Shown here in pieces: positions 45,566 to 58,119 of a stretch of DNA of 64,000 bases (position 1 is the first letter of the stretch; the number at the start of each line of letters is the position of its first letter). Source of the DNA: Hysterangium stoloniferum (lineage: Eukaryota; Basidiomycota; Agaricomycetes; Hysterangiales; Hysterangiaceae); the NCBI GenBank assembly GCA_015178975.1, contig WHVD01000163.1:1-64000 (forward strand). Reading direction: 5' to 3'. The notes under the pieces were generated by a model. It was not told the DNA's origin and made no database searches. It was given only the letters and a program-made list of their open reading frames with translations. The position numbers were made by a program, and so were the translations under genes.

Positions 45566-45805
45566 GCAACCAGGTGGTCAGGCCATAATACGTGGCAATT
45601 TCATGGTGTCATATATTTGGGTTACAGCCTGGTTAACACATGCCTTTGCCTTGAGGATTCCCTGTTCCCAGTTTTGATGTAGCAAGGTGGACAACCTCAG
45701 TTTCACCACCACGTCCTCTTTGGTGGACCTTTGCTGATTAGGCAAATGTGCAATTGTCTGTCAATTTGCACAAGTATGAAGAGCAGATACTGTAGCCTCT
45801 ACAGC

Positions 45806-46439
45806 TGTGAAGAGTGGTGGAAGTTCTAACCATTCTATATATGAAGAATATTGACCGTTTAGGTATGACACGAAGATGTATTGACTGTCTAAGTCTAATA
45901 CAGACCGAACAGGTATTACTACTTAGTTCAATACAATCGGGTGAAATAGCTATCTAAAGTAGAGTAGAGAGCTAAAACAAATAAAGGGAATCGACTGTCA
46001 AGTATGATTCCGTATGACTGCTTAAGTGTAGAAGAGAGTAATGAAAGAGTTGAACAATAGAGTAGCACAGATGTAGTCCATGTGGATTGAGATATAGATG
46101 GAGTTTTGACTGGTACAGTTCGAAACTCTGATTGCATAGATAGTTAAAGCCTGTCTGTGATGGTCAAGATGATACCCCAATCATAACTTACAGGACACTA
46201 ACTGGTGTCTTGGTAAGTCATGGTTGCAGGGTAAAAAGTGTCTGAGTTCTAACTACGGGCACTAGAATACATAAGCCTGGCGTGTATGGGCCCACAAGAG
46301 CCAATGTACCGCATACATAGGTCATCAAACTAAATATAAGTGTATAATAAAATAGAGAGAAAGTAGAAATAATAATGGAAATATAGTATGAGCTCATCCA
46401 GACTATGTTTCCTGAATATATTTCAACATACCTCTCACA
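45806..46439 (-). repeat. 3' LTR of element D (LTR-1 relative)
   Basis: TGTGAAGAGTGG to TACCTCTCACA, 634 bp, longer than the 473-bp LTR-1 of C. The adjoining bases 46440-46457 read, on the minus strand, CTTCGACCTGGGGGGCAC, a polypurine tract. No TSD is available because the other end is lost. Confidence 0.85.
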
Positions 46440-46457
46440 GTGCCCCCCAGGTCGAAG

Positions 46458-49150
46458 AGCTATGTCAAAGAAGGTGTCGAAGGATGCTTGGAACTCCTCC
46501 CCATGCATCCTGCAAGGAAACTCCAAGGTGCAGGATAGCATTTCCCCAGGTGAGATGCTTGGTGCGAAAGGAAAGGGCAATGTCTTCGCACTTCAAAATG
46601 TCAGTGGTAGATGTCAACCTGTCCAGTTTCTGGATTGAAGAGACCCAATGGCTGTAGGCCTTCTGGCACATTCGAATGATGGCGCAAACGCGATCAGTGG
46701 AGGTGTCAGTAATGTGGGCAGGGGTGTAGTGATGGTGGGGTAGGAGTGGGAAGAGGTGCACAGCTCGTGTCTCCACCAGAGGGAAGTCCTGCCGAGGGGT
46801 TGGAATCTGACAACAGATGCTCCAACAGGTCAACTAGGTCCACAGCCGAGTGGACAGCACATGCTCAGGAAGGACACAAGAGGAGTCAACAAGCAGGGAC
46901 TGAAACATGGAGAGCTCAACCTGTTTGATATCCTCTGCTAAATGCAGCTGTTCCTTAGGGTTGTTGATGCACAAGTAAAATGTACTCATGCGATCTGACA
47001 GTGTGAGAGACCCGCTATACCCTTGATATGCCCTTTAAGACGGGGGTGCCATAAGGTTGGCCCCAGGCACATTAATGTGCGTCCCACAGTGAAAATGTCG
47101 GAGGGGTAGTTAATGGACACCCGCATCCAACCGGTCTGTAACAAACAAGCCGAGTCGGCCATGTCTCGAGAGTGAAGGGGAGAGGGTGGCTGTGGCAGGG
47201 GGCAGCAAATGGGGTCAGCCAGGAAAGGGTCAATGGCAAGGGGCTCATCAACCTGAACATCAGCTTTCCGCTTCCCCTTCACTTTTTCACTCAAGGGGGG
47301 AGGCTCCTCGAAAACTTCCATGGCTGGGGGAGGTTTCTTGAAGCCCTCCTTGGTGGGAGGCAGGGGGGGGGGGGGGGGGGGTTTCCTCGAAAACTTCCAT
47401 GGCTGAGGCACCGTGAGGATTTCCTGGATAGGGTGGTCAACCTCCATCAATGTAGCAGTAGGTTGATGAATGGGCTCCCCAGGGAAACACAAGGTGAGCA
47501 GGGAGAGACGGGAGGTGGGCTCCACACTGGCAAGGGAACAAGGGAAGTGTCCAACACTGCAGGGAAAAATGGCGCTGGGGTAGAGCGGGTGATGACAAGG
47601 GGGTCAGGGAATGTGCAGGGGGGGGGGGGGGGGTGGCCACGGTGTTGGAGAGGGCTTGGGTGTGGGTGTGGGTGAGGGCAGTGGTATGAGGGACGATCCT
47701 GTGGGGGGGAGGGGCAATGGTATGGGGGGAAGAGAAGGCGGGTCGGTAGATGGTTCACAACCTCCCACCAGCTCTGAAAAGGGTGTAAAGCACTGCAGTG
47801 AGGGCACGGAAGAAACGGATGGAGGTGGAGTGAGGGGGGTGGAGCTGGACGGCATCACAGGGTCAGTTGGACAATACCCCCTCCAAACTCTGACAGAAGT
47901 CAGCAGTTTTCGTCATTGATTGGGGTCACTCGTGAAGAAGTGAATGTTGTCCGGAAGTAAAAGACCTTCGTGGCAATCAGCACCGAGGTACTTGCCGTTG
48001 TAGGTGGGGTAGCACAATCAGTCATCCTCTTAATTGGATGAAAAATCGATGGGCCCCATCTGGTAGGTTCATTCCTGAGGCCCACATTGGGAAGGAGGTC
48101 TAGGAGGTAGTGTAACTCCATCCCCATGTCGCAATGCAATGCTTTGTAGTTTGATCCTCCGTATTTTGTCCCAATCGTAGAAGGTGACCCCATCTTTTCC
48201 TTTCCTGCTTTTCTGTCCTACACTCCAAACACATGGCGTGCCCCCGTCACTGCAATCTGTCTCAGCGAAATCTGTCCATTTATGGTCTGGGGAGGGAGCG
48301 ATGGTTGAAGGGTTGTTGTTTCCTTCCATTCTCCTCGATTCCTGTCATGTCCACCTTGAGGGGATATGATCCATAGCACCCATCTTTCACCATCCTTCTA
48401 AGTACTCCTCCCTCCTCTTCCACTTGAGCATTTTCAATTCCTCCTGAACCTGCATGGAGAAAGCCTCGGACTGCCATTTTTTCCTGATCTCCTCCTCGGT
48501 GGAAGGGAAGATACTATGAGGGGGTGGGGGGGTTTCGCTTCATGTTCCCGAGGGAGCCCCCCAAGTACCAGAGGACAGGGGCACAGCTTCTGGAATGGGG
48601 TCCATCTGTGTAGGGTATGTGGATGAAGAGGCTTCCCCCAGGCACTTGACAATTTCTGTTCGAGGTGGTAAGGAAGGAGGAACCATTGTTTGGGTCGAGG
48701 TATCCTTTTGAAGTTGGAGAGTTGGGGTCTGGGGGAAGGAGTATATGGAGTGAAAGCAGTGCCACTCCCCAGGTGGGTGGAGGTGCCTGCCATGTTGTCC
48801 TGCGAGGTGGAGTGCATCAACGATGGCATCCCAGAATTACCCATACAGTGCTCAACGTTTTCAGTACGAGATGATGTGGTAGAAGTATTAATAGGTTGGG
48901 GGTCGTGGTATTCTTTTGAAGTTGGGGAACTTGGGTTTGGGTTATTGGCCTGTGACATAGTGTACTGATTTGAGAGGTTGATGTGGAGGGAAGAGATAGG
49001 GGGATAAATTTTCTTTAGTGGATTTACGTTTTTTATATTAATTTCAAGCTCCACTCAGTTATTGAGGTGAATGGCCAAGGGGGATGAATAGTGAGGAGTA
49101 GAGTTAAAGTAAATAAACAGTGTTGTCATCATGAAAAGGTGAAATGATCA
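46458..49150 (-). other. Post-pol region of element D with unknown proline-rich ORFs
   Basis: Downstream of the pol stop, the minus strand has an ORF from 48958 to 48434 (MSQANNPNPSSPTSKEYHD), rich in Ser, Pro and Thr. A conserved-looking piece lies at 48230-47900 (TFYDWDKIRRIKLQSIALRH, WGPSIFHPIKRMTD), and a proline-rich, poly-G-containing stretch spans 47340-47740. A final frame includes 46833-46465 (DILKCEDIALSFRTKHLTWG, LQDAWGGVPS). Frameshifts and two long poly-G runs interrupt it. Position after integrase is where an extra ORF would be in elements that have one. No membrane or fusion motif was seen; the function is unknown. Confidence 0.45.
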
Positions 49151-50952
49151 TTAGATTTGATAAATAGTTTTGTAAGCTCTGAGAAGAGTGGGGGCATTAC
49201 GAAGGTCATTGCCATTTAACCAGGTGTCCTCTTCTGGTCCATCCCCTTTCCATCATACTTGGAAGAGGAGTCGATTTCGATGCTTTTTGTGTCCTACTAT
49301 AGCTTCTACTTTGTACTCCTTATCGTTACAGTCTAGTTCCTGAGGATTCTCGAGTAGCTCCCTTGATCTGAATTCCTTGGGGGAGAGATGGTACCTTTTA
49401 AGATGGTCTTGGTTGATCACTGGGTGTAGTTGATATCCCAAGGGAACACGGAGTCGAAAGACTTGAGGATTGCTCTTCTCCAAGACTTTGAATGGTCCTA
49501 TCTGTCTTTGTATAAGTTTCCTCCCAGGTCCTTTTACTTCGACAAGCTTGAGGGAATGGGGGTTGATTAGAACATAATCTCCTTCTGAGATATCTTCCAC
49601 TGATCTCCTTTGCTTATTGTAGCTGTAAGCTTGCATTTTTTGTGCTCACGCAATCAAATCCCGCACCACTTGTCAATGGTTTTCCAATTATAGAATCCAT
49701 TGGTCGGCTAAAGGGCTATCTGACAATTCCCTGGGAACCACAGGGTCATCCCCTCCTAGGCAGTGAGACACTCCTCTCGGTAGGTTGCCATCAGCAAAAA
49801 GGCCAGTGTGTAACTTGTTGAACTCTGAACCGTTGAATTGTAGGTATGAGCATTTAGACTATTCCTCTTTTGAAGAAGCGCAGTACGCTCTGAGCATTTG
49901 CTCAATGATGGCATTGGTGTTCTCCATTTGACCGTCAGTTTGAGGATGATGAGATGAGGATCCCATGAGGGCACTTCCATATACCTTGCAGACCTCTCTC
50001 CAGAACCTACAGGTCCATCTCTCATCTCGATCACAGATTATCCTTGAGGGTAAGCCAAAAGGAGTGGCTACTTTATTCACAAAGATTCACATGAATCCTT
50101 CTGTGGATAGAGCTGAAGTTGTGGGCTCACAAATTAAAAAATGTGTGAGTTTATCCACAGTGACAAAGATGGCTGAGTAGGCACCCTCTGCAGAAGGAGG
50201 CAATCCGGTAATCAGGTCCATTAAGACAACCTCAAATGACCTTAAGGGTACATCTGCAGGTCAAAGAGCTCCCTGTCGAGCGGAATGATCAACCTTAGTT
50301 TTCTGGCATATGTCACAGCTGTGAGCATACACCACACAGTCCTGTAACATCCTTGGCCAGAAAAACTGGTCCTTCATCAGCTGAAAAAGTCTGTGACCGC
50401 CTGTATGAGCTCCTTCGAAGGGGTTGTCATGTATCAATTTGAGTATGGTTGACGTCATGCTGCTAGGTATGCAGATTCGACTTTTCCAGTCTGAATCTCA
50501 AAAGAATAATAGCTTATTCTTGCTGATGAAATAGTGTGAGGGGGTAGCTACCATATTTGGGGAAATGGGATCGGCAGCGTAATGGTTTCTGAAGGCAGGA
50601 TCTTTCTGATATCCATTGCGAAGTTCCTTGACATAATTCCCATTGATTTCTATAAGCAATTGGGGGTTTGAGAGGGTAAAGTTTGCCTTGTCAATTTTAT
50701 CATTTCTGGGGAGGTTGTGCAAATCCCATTTTGTTTGGGGGACCTCTTCCATCGTCCCAACTGGTTCAACTAACTTGTGGTGAGTGAGAAAGATGGCCTT
50801 TTCCGCTGGCTTGTTCTCCCATAATGTCTCGTTGTCATTCTGGGTGTGAGAATCCACTACAATTGGTAAGAGGTCGTCTCTTGTGGGACTAGCACAGTCA
50901 GGCACTCGAGGAAGTCTAGACAGTGGGTCAATGTTGCTGTGTATCCGTCCCA
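49151..50952 (-). pseudogene. Element D pol: RNase H end, integrase, chromodomain
   Basis: Starts at the junction with GRIHSNIDPLSRLPR, the end of RNase H. The integrase zinc finger follows (HTGGHRLFQLMKDQFFWP, SCDICQKTK), then the core with MDLITGLP, CDRDERWTCRFW and HPQTDGQMENTNAIIEQ carrying Asp, Asp, Glu, then GPFKVLEKSNPQVFRLRVP. A chromodomain closes it at 49300-49150 (YKVEAIVGHKKHRNRLLFQV, then WKGDGPEEDTWL) with typical aromatic and acidic positions, ending at a stop at 49151. Chromodomains bind methylated histone H3 and steer insertion into heterochromatin. Several in-frame stops make it inactive. Confidence 0.9.
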
Positions 50953-51342
50953 CTTGTACAGGCTTGGAACATGACCAGACGAGCTTAATGCAACTTTGCT
51001 GCCAGTGGCGAAAGATCCAATGGTGTATAACACCATCTAAGTTCATCATCACACATATAGGAGATTTTCATCGACGATTGATTATAGGAATCAGCCAAAC
51101 GAATTCCATGTCATCGGGACATTGAAAACATGATCCCTAATTGATCGCCTACATAATATCAACATTTGCACCCTGGTCCTCACCGGATATTACGATGAAG
51201 CACAGGATGAAACTGTACAACGATTTCTTTTTAAAATAGTCCGAAGTGCAAGTGGGTTCAATTTGCCAATTCAAGCCATACACCCCAGTGGGAGGAGACA
51301 ACCCATTACTTGGACATTGTTGTTGGAATCCTTCTGGCCTAA
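50953..51342 (+). pseudogene. Proline iminopeptidase pseudogene, C-terminal piece (right)
   Basis: Only the 3' part remains. From about 51150 it reads in pieces NICTLVLTGYYDEAQDETVQ, KCKWVQF-like and SHTPQWE-like motifs with frameshifts, ending at a TAA at 51340. The upstream part up to the arm edge is the scrambled stretch also seen in the left arm. The N-terminal half with the GHSW elbow is missing; element D stands in its place. It differs from the left arm at about ten sites in 250 bases, mostly C/T and G/A. Confidence 0.8.
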
Positions 51343-52016
51343 TATCGCTGCAAGTTGGAAATTAAATGTATTGTAAACAGCAGTATGTGAGAATAAACTT
51401 TTTTTTTAACGTTAAGAAACCAGTGCCATTGAGGTGCCACAGTGCTCCTTGTATGTCGATAGTCGGCCGCCGTGAGATCTACAGAAAGAATGTCACTACC
51501 TTCATAAAATCATCACTACGTTGTAGACATCAGAACGATTGAATGTGTGAATTTGAGTGAGAAAAAAGGCTTGAAGGAGCTCTGATGACCAAAGCGTTAG
51601 GAAAAGTCCAGGTGTCTGTGAGTACTTGCACGAACAATTATGCGTCACAATTTTCTATTTATTCAAGTGTCTCCTTATCAGAGCGTGTCAAGTTTTAGTA
51701 TTGAAGCCTTCACAAATTACATATGGTACGTTTTAGGTTTCAAGCACGATAAGCGTTGATAGTCTGAGAGAAGTCGGCAGCAGAGCAGGTGGCAAGTAAC
51801 CGGAACCAAACCAAAAGAAATGGAACAAAAAATGACGCAATCAGAGAAAAGTCAACAAGAAGAATAAAAATATTTGGTCTGGAAAGGTGAAAATCGGCTT
51901 GGTTCAACTCGTTAACTTCAAGAACATCGCTGGATTTAAAGGTCTGTTTGTTAGTACTTCATGTGTCATCTAAACAAGATGTCAGAATGCAGTATCAAAA
52001 GATTATCATGAACGGG
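51343..52016. other. No gene seen (mirror of 8082-8755)
   Basis: Contains the AATAAA hexamer at 51392 downstream of the iminopeptidase end and otherwise no supported feature. It is similar to 63622-63998. Confidence 0.5.
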
Positions 52017-53367
52017 AGCTTACCAGAATTTCTGTCGGACTCGTAGCCAGGCTACACCCTGTATCAGTCTCGGAGTGTAGCCCGGCCATATGGGACACAG
52101 AGGGTATTGCCGATGGACAGCCAAACCGTGACTTGGGGCCGCTGGAGATCAGATGAGCTCAGTACGAAATACAACTGTACGGGATCAAGAGAAACTTACA
52201 GTTACATCGCTGCAGGGGCGCCATTCACCGGATTTTACTCATACCAGCTGATACAGTCCGAGGTAGGATGCTAACAGAGTTTGTCGCGGCAGGCCGGGGT
52301 CGAAGCCAGGAGAGCCCTACGAAATGGGAGTTAGTAACCCAGGCTTGACGTCCTGTAAACAAATGTATAGGTATATAGTGGTGTTAGTCCCTGACTTACG
52401 CAATTTATAGGATAATAGACAACTCACTGGGTGTTAATTTTCAACAGTTCATGAAGATCCACCATAATCTTGAGTCGGCTCAGTAGGTCTTTAGTGTCAC
52501 TATGTCGAGTTGCCGGAGGTGGATGATGAGGCAGTCCTGCCTCGGTTACGGTACTGAAAAAATTGCGTTAAACGAGACCAAAACAAATGAGAATGCTACG
52601 TACTTCAGCAGTCAGGAATTGCAAGTAAGCCCTTGCGTGGATGCCCCGTTACACCAAGCCCGCTGAAAGATGGAGAAAGACGTTAGAAAGGACTACCACG
52701 CTTTAAGAAATGGAGCTACGTTTAATTGTCCAACGTGCAGCACCTCCTCGGTGACGTCCCAAGTGCTTGCACAGCAAGTACTCGGCCTAGGAAACTCCGA
52801 AGACACAATACTCACGAAACAGACACAGCTGAACGACAATCAATCGGTCAACATATCGAGAAATATGAGAAAAAAACGCACCCCGTTCTCAAAGATACGA
52901 TTCAGAACCGAGTGACTCCACGAGCCCACGAACCAGAGAAATGGATAAAAAGAGAAAGAAGTAGAAATATTCAAAGAAAGAAGAAGAAGAAGAAGGAAAA
53001 CTGAAAAAGAAAAAAGAATGTTTGGTCTCTGCCACTACCACTCGTCCGCCGCTGCCCCTACTTCTCATCCGCCGCTGCCTCCCCTCTTGTCGCTGCTTTC
53101 CCTTCTGCTCCGGCTTGATCCACGTACTTCTTTTTTCTCCGTCGGCCATATTGTGGTGGAGGTACAGCCGGTTCCATCCGAGGAGCTAGAGGTCCGCCAA
53201 GTATCTTCGCCGAACGTTGGTGCGGGCATTTGGACGTGCGGGGCTGGTTTTCCGGCCTGCTGCCACCCGAATTCAGGCGTCAGTGCTGTCTCACTCAGGC
53301 ATTCGCCGCTTTCCTAGATGATAAAGGGTGAGTATAATCGCCAAAATTAATGAAACGGAATCTTACT
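52017..53367 (-). other. Exon-like blocks of an unassigned gene (right copy)
   Basis: Mirror of 6731-8081, with the same open blocks and splice-like signals on the minus strand (for example the LLSRLKIMVDLHELLKIN block at 52427-52548). No arm-specific disruption was noticed. No family was recognised. Confidence 0.35.
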
Positions 53368-53460
53368 TGTCTAACCGTGCTGGCGGTTCTCCTCTGTTAT
53401 TGAAGGCCCTGTCTTTCTCTCTCCCTCGTAATGGGTTTGAGGTTCTAACGACTCATTTTT

Positions 53461-54177
53461 TTAATGCTTTGTCCTGCTAAGAAGTCACTGTTAGTTGGTG
53501 TAAGACATATAGCTGATGGGACTCACCTGTAACCCAAAGAAGTTCCTGGCACGGAGGACCGATTGTTTGAGAAATGCAAACCATAACCATGTCGTTTATG
53601 CCAGCGCTGGTTCGTCGGGTTGTGTGTTGATGCAGGCGACCCGTCGGATTTGGATTTGTCCTGGTAAGGACGCCTGGGATGGCCATCTATTGGAGACATT
53701 TTCCTTGGTGTCACTTTTGGAGCTGCGGCTGCTAGGGTGGTCCTCAGTTTTGTGTTTCTTGTGGCATTAAAATAAGTCACAACTTTCAAGGTATTTTCGT
53801 GATATTTTAAGTCAGGAGGTGAGGACTTTGGCCTCGTCACAGGATCCGGCAAGAGCACCGTGCCCAATACCTTTGTGTGTGAGGGCAAATACTGAATTTA
53901 ATGAATGTTAATGACATATGAGAGAAACTAGTGGCGCAACGTACTGCATACTAGATGCCCTATACGACGTGTCCCGCGTAGACTTCTACATTTGCACAAA
54001 ATATTAATTTCCACAATGACACACTAGGAGAAAAGGGCCATTACCTTGTCCGTATTCATTATGATTACTCTTCACTATCCATCGCGGTGATGCTAGCGCT
54101 GGCGTGCAGGGGGTCGATGTGGCAAGACACACAATGGCGAACAGATGGATGACCGGGAGCAGCGCTGTCACAGGCAT
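53461..54177 (-). CDS. Predicted small secreted basic protein, spliced (right copy)
   Basis: Mirror of 5921-6637. The start codon is at 54175-54177; introns are proposed at 53986-54044, 53892-53965 and 53477-53526. The signal peptide and the translated exon 3 are the same as in the left copy, as judged from identical open frames (53523-53888). The two genes face outward from the retroelement cluster in opposite directions. Confidence 0.45.
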
Positions 54178-54391
54178 GTCTGAAATGATCGCGGATTTGA
54201 ATGAGTTTTTATAGATCCGCGTGAAGTAATGAAGTATACGAACCAAATGCTGCAGAAAGGTCTCGAGGGAAGATTCTGTGAGTAGGATAGTTAAGTAATA
54301 TATTGCAAAACATTTAAATTAAATTACGCGACGTTGGACGAACCTTGCACAATGCGATGGGCGGATGATCCCGTCATCCACAGCTAGTCCT

Positions 54392-55536
54392 TTACCGCCA
54401 TTCCACATGTAGTGCAATACCATCCAGAGCTAGTGCATTACCATCCAGAGCTAGTGCATTACCATCCAGAGCTAGTGCATTACCATCCAGAGCTAGTGCA
54501 TTACCATCCAGAGCTAGTGCATTACCATCCAGAGCTAGTGCATTACCATCCAGAGCTAGTGCATTAGCGTCATCGAAATGTGGTGCGTTGGCGTCGTCGA
54601 CAGCCGGTGCGTTATCGGCCGCGGGTTTATGTCTGGCGTTTTGAATGCGAGAGTGTATAAGATACAAAATGGCGCCGAGCAGCACAAGTGCAAGACCCAT
54701 GCACATCAACGCATCGCTGATCACCGCAGCATGTCTAGAAAGGCATACCCAAGGATTGTCAAGCATATCACTAGGCATAACTGCATATAAAACTCACCTC
54801 TGCTTAAGCTCAAGACAGATTGTCTCCTCAATGTGTAACCGCAGCACGTGTGGCAGGTGCGCGACGCGGGTGGGTCCGTATTCGAATGTGTTGCTTATCA
54901 CTACTGTCGCAAGGTTTCCTTTTGGGAATGGATGCAATCTAAAGAGAACGCGACCGGTAAATGACAACATAGCAGGCAACAAATAAGAGCTGCCGTTACT
55001 CACACATCGTTATAACAAACCGAATACAACGAACGTTTCATCTCGCCCATGGGAAACCAACTAAAATATATCATAGCCTGCTGCAGGTTCAAATCGAGGT
55101 TTGCAAATAGTTTGAACCCTGTGACGGCAGCCGCGAAGGGGCTAAAACCCCTGTCGAAACCCGGGAGCTGGTAACCAAAGGACATGGAAATGTCGGTCAA
55201 CATATCCAACACCTTAAACTGAATGTCCGACGTGAAATGGTCCAGGAAAATTGATAAAAATATTCGGGAGACGATGTCGACATCGGTGCTGTGGCAGCAA
55301 TGTGAGTATGGAGGTGGTAATATGAGAAAGAAGGGTAGATATACGTACGCAACGCTTGGGGTGCTGCCTGCGAATAGCCAAGTGGAAATAGGAATAAGGG
55401 CGGAAAACATGGATCGCGCGAAGTTCAACTCTGTAATCGACGGCGGAGACGGGATCACCGAGAGGAGAATCAAGGCGGTCAGAGTGAGCCCGCTTAGGGC
55501 CGCGACGAGTTTGTTGAAACCGAGAAGATTAATCAT
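54392..55536 (-). CDS. Predicted spliced membrane protein with NALALDG repeats (right copy)
   Basis: Mirror of 4583-5706, with introns at 55289-55348, 54939-55003 and 54735-54797. It has seven NALALDG units instead of six, so the product is seven residues longer (about 318). Membrane helices and the basic stop-transfer stretch are unchanged. Both copies keep an open frame, so neither is obviously a pseudogene. Confidence 0.62.
54419..54565 (-). repeat. Coding tandem repeat, 7 x 21 bp (NALALDG)
   Basis: Seven 21-bp units against six in the left arm. The difference is the main length polymorphism between the arms. Confidence 0.95.
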
Positions 55537-58119
55537 CTTTTTATAAATGAGAAGTGTATTCAACTGCTTGGAATCGGTAGTAGAGCAAAGTAAACCTGGG
55601 GTGGTAAGGAACAAGGCTACACCAAGGAACGATCTTATAGCACCACAGATATCATCGATTACATTAAGAACCGTGCATCCCAGTTTGGAAGATCAAAAAA
55701 TGCTGGGCATTATGTCTAGATATTTATCCAGGCGATGAATAGTGATTGCCAATTTTCCGGCACAGCCGGACACGTTTTCTTAAAATAGATCAAGCTATGG
55801 AATTCCATTTACTTTCTATTAAAGAATGGTATGAGTTGGCTTAATGTAAATGCACAAAATACAATGGTTTAATAAGTTTATAATGAAGTACTTGTATCGA
55901 TATAAGGAAACACCGCGAACCATCCGCGAACCATGAGTTCTGCTGTTAGTGAAAACTTTGGTGCAAGGCATTATCCGAATTGGTGGCATCTGTTGGGCAG
56001 GATGCGATATATGGAATTACCTATGCAAATAGCCTCATTAAAGAGATAGTCAGGGGAGATCCGTAGGCACTTCACCACACGCCCCGCGGATGGTGGGAAC
56101 TGGACTTTGTGGTTTGTAGTTTGTTGTACGAGTCGACGAAACCTAGGATAGATACGTTGCGCATGTATGGAAGCCTGGTTATAAAAACCTCAATACTGTG
56201 TTTATCAGGGGAAATACCTTGCACCACCTTTGGCAAGATGATCACGATAAACCTATACACATTAAGCTTGCCCTAGCGATAAACACCAATCTTAATGAAT
56301 CAGTCATCAGAAATGAGACTCGAAGGCTACCCAGATAAAAATAGAACGCAAAAACGGTGTGCTTCTCCGAGTGAAATGATGTTGAACTTCTAATGTGGGA
56401 GACAATATTGTAAAGATGTTGTGTGGGAGCAAGCTACGCATCGGCAAAATGGCTCCGACAGGCTGACTTTCAATGATGTGCTAAAAAATAAAGAGGACTA
56501 CGTGTTAGATTTTTTAAAACGAGCAGCCGGAGAGTCGTATAGTGACCGGGGTCATTATGACCCACATTCATTACCGCTCTTGTTTCTGAGTATATAATCC
56601 CGTAGTTACGCATGAGACCCCCTATAACCAACAATATAACTCAGACAGTATTGCGCTCGTCCTCTATAGGTCTGGTCATATTTTCGCCGAAAAGTTAACA
56701 CTACGGAGAACGTCAAAGTCCATCATCGGGGATAGATAAGGCAAGGGAAAAAGGATACAAGATTAAAGTGTTTGTGGAATACAAAGTTTGTGCGATCGGG
56801 AATGTTCAAGTATCTGTTATCAGGCTACTGGTTGTTCCCTGTGTACAGCTAACCAACTGTGTTCCCCCAGTGTGTGCGGCCGCACCGCAGTTGTTCAAGG
56901 CCGCGTTTATCATCACATAGCGTATAAATTCTGACAACAGCACGTCTACTAATGCAAACATCAACAAACGTGACACTCCTAAGTAATTTTACGGGACATG
57001 CGTTGCTCGCTGATATTCAAAGGGATAGTCATCACTAAGAGCAAGGAAGGCATGTGTATGTGTCTCGAACACGGTGACAGAATGAACAATACGTGACAAC
57101 ATCTTCAATATCTGCCCGACTTCCACAACCCACGGCCTCCTATGACCGACACTGAGCCTTCCGAAACGCAGCGACTTGCCTATCATAGCCAAGAGTCATC
57201 CATGTCAGATTAAGCGCCATTCAAAGGCAAGAAGCATCGCCGGGCAAGGAGCTCCGAGCTTAAAGCGGACAATCTCGTGTTCATCGATCATCACACGTGA
57301 CCTCATCAATTTAATATCGATGTTTCGGAATTCTTTCCTGACCGTCTGGTCTTTCTGTGGCTGCTGGCAAATGGAGGTTGTGTAGGGTATCGGCGGATAT
57401 GGTTTGATTAGATCTAAAACAATGAATATGAATACTATTATTTTTTTCCATAAATTATTCAGAGTTATCGTGACTCCGCTGACATCAAACTGAAAAAATA
57501 GTTTCCATATTTGTACTTTTTTGTCCATACTAATAATATACGAATTTTGTTTTTGAATATATTTGTCCATTGGGTATTTTTTGGTTGTACGAATAATTAA
57601 TATTTGTTTTGGTGGTTTTTTTGTGCGTGCTGGAGTATTGGGCAGATCTCCTTGTTTTAGTTTTGAATACATATCTATTAGATATTGTAAGCCTGGCGCC
57701 CCAGTCTTACGCATTTTCCTTTTGTTCCATTCTTATTGTTCCGTCCTTATTGTTCCGTCCTTTTTTTTCGTAGCACATATATATAGTCTAGGTAGTTTTC
57801 CATCTCTTGAGACTTACTGTACGCTGCCTGCCATGTATACTGCCCGCTAGTTCATCGAGCAATACACCGTGGTCCTATCAACCCGTGTGACCGGACCCAG
57901 TGATCCCATTTGACGACGGGATTACAGATATTTACGTTTATACGAGACAGGAAAGAACACCTATCGTACGACGTTGGCAGGGACGAGGCCCAATTAAATT
58001 CAAAAGAATATGTAACAAGAAACAAAAAAAGGGATGAAGAAAAAGAAATGAGTACCGATATCGAACGAGGAATCGTCTAACTTGAAAAGACAACTATCCA
58101 TCCGTTGTACACCAATACA
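55537..58119. other. Intergenic stretch of right arm
   Basis: Mirror of 2000-4582; no convincing gene. The 169-codon ORF recurs here at 57205-57714 on the minus strand. Confidence 0.5.

Larger units (their letters stand above)
45806..50952 (-). mobile_element. Element D: 3' half of a chromodomain Ty3 element, LTR-1 type
   Basis: From right to left on the minus strand: end of RNase H, integrase with chromodomain (49151-50952), a 2.7-kb post-pol region, a polypurine tract, and a 3' LTR (45806-46439). gag, protease and RT are missing; the element is cut at about 50952, exactly where the right arm of the inverted repeat starts. That LTR and pol belong to one element is inferred from order and orientation. 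Its 3' internal end and LTR resemble element C, so D may represent the autonomous partner of C. Confidence 0.75.

Noticed and set aside
48665..48968. Overlapping plus-strand ORFs of 69 and 92 codons
   Set aside because: Antisense shadows of the proline-rich minus-strand frame of element D.
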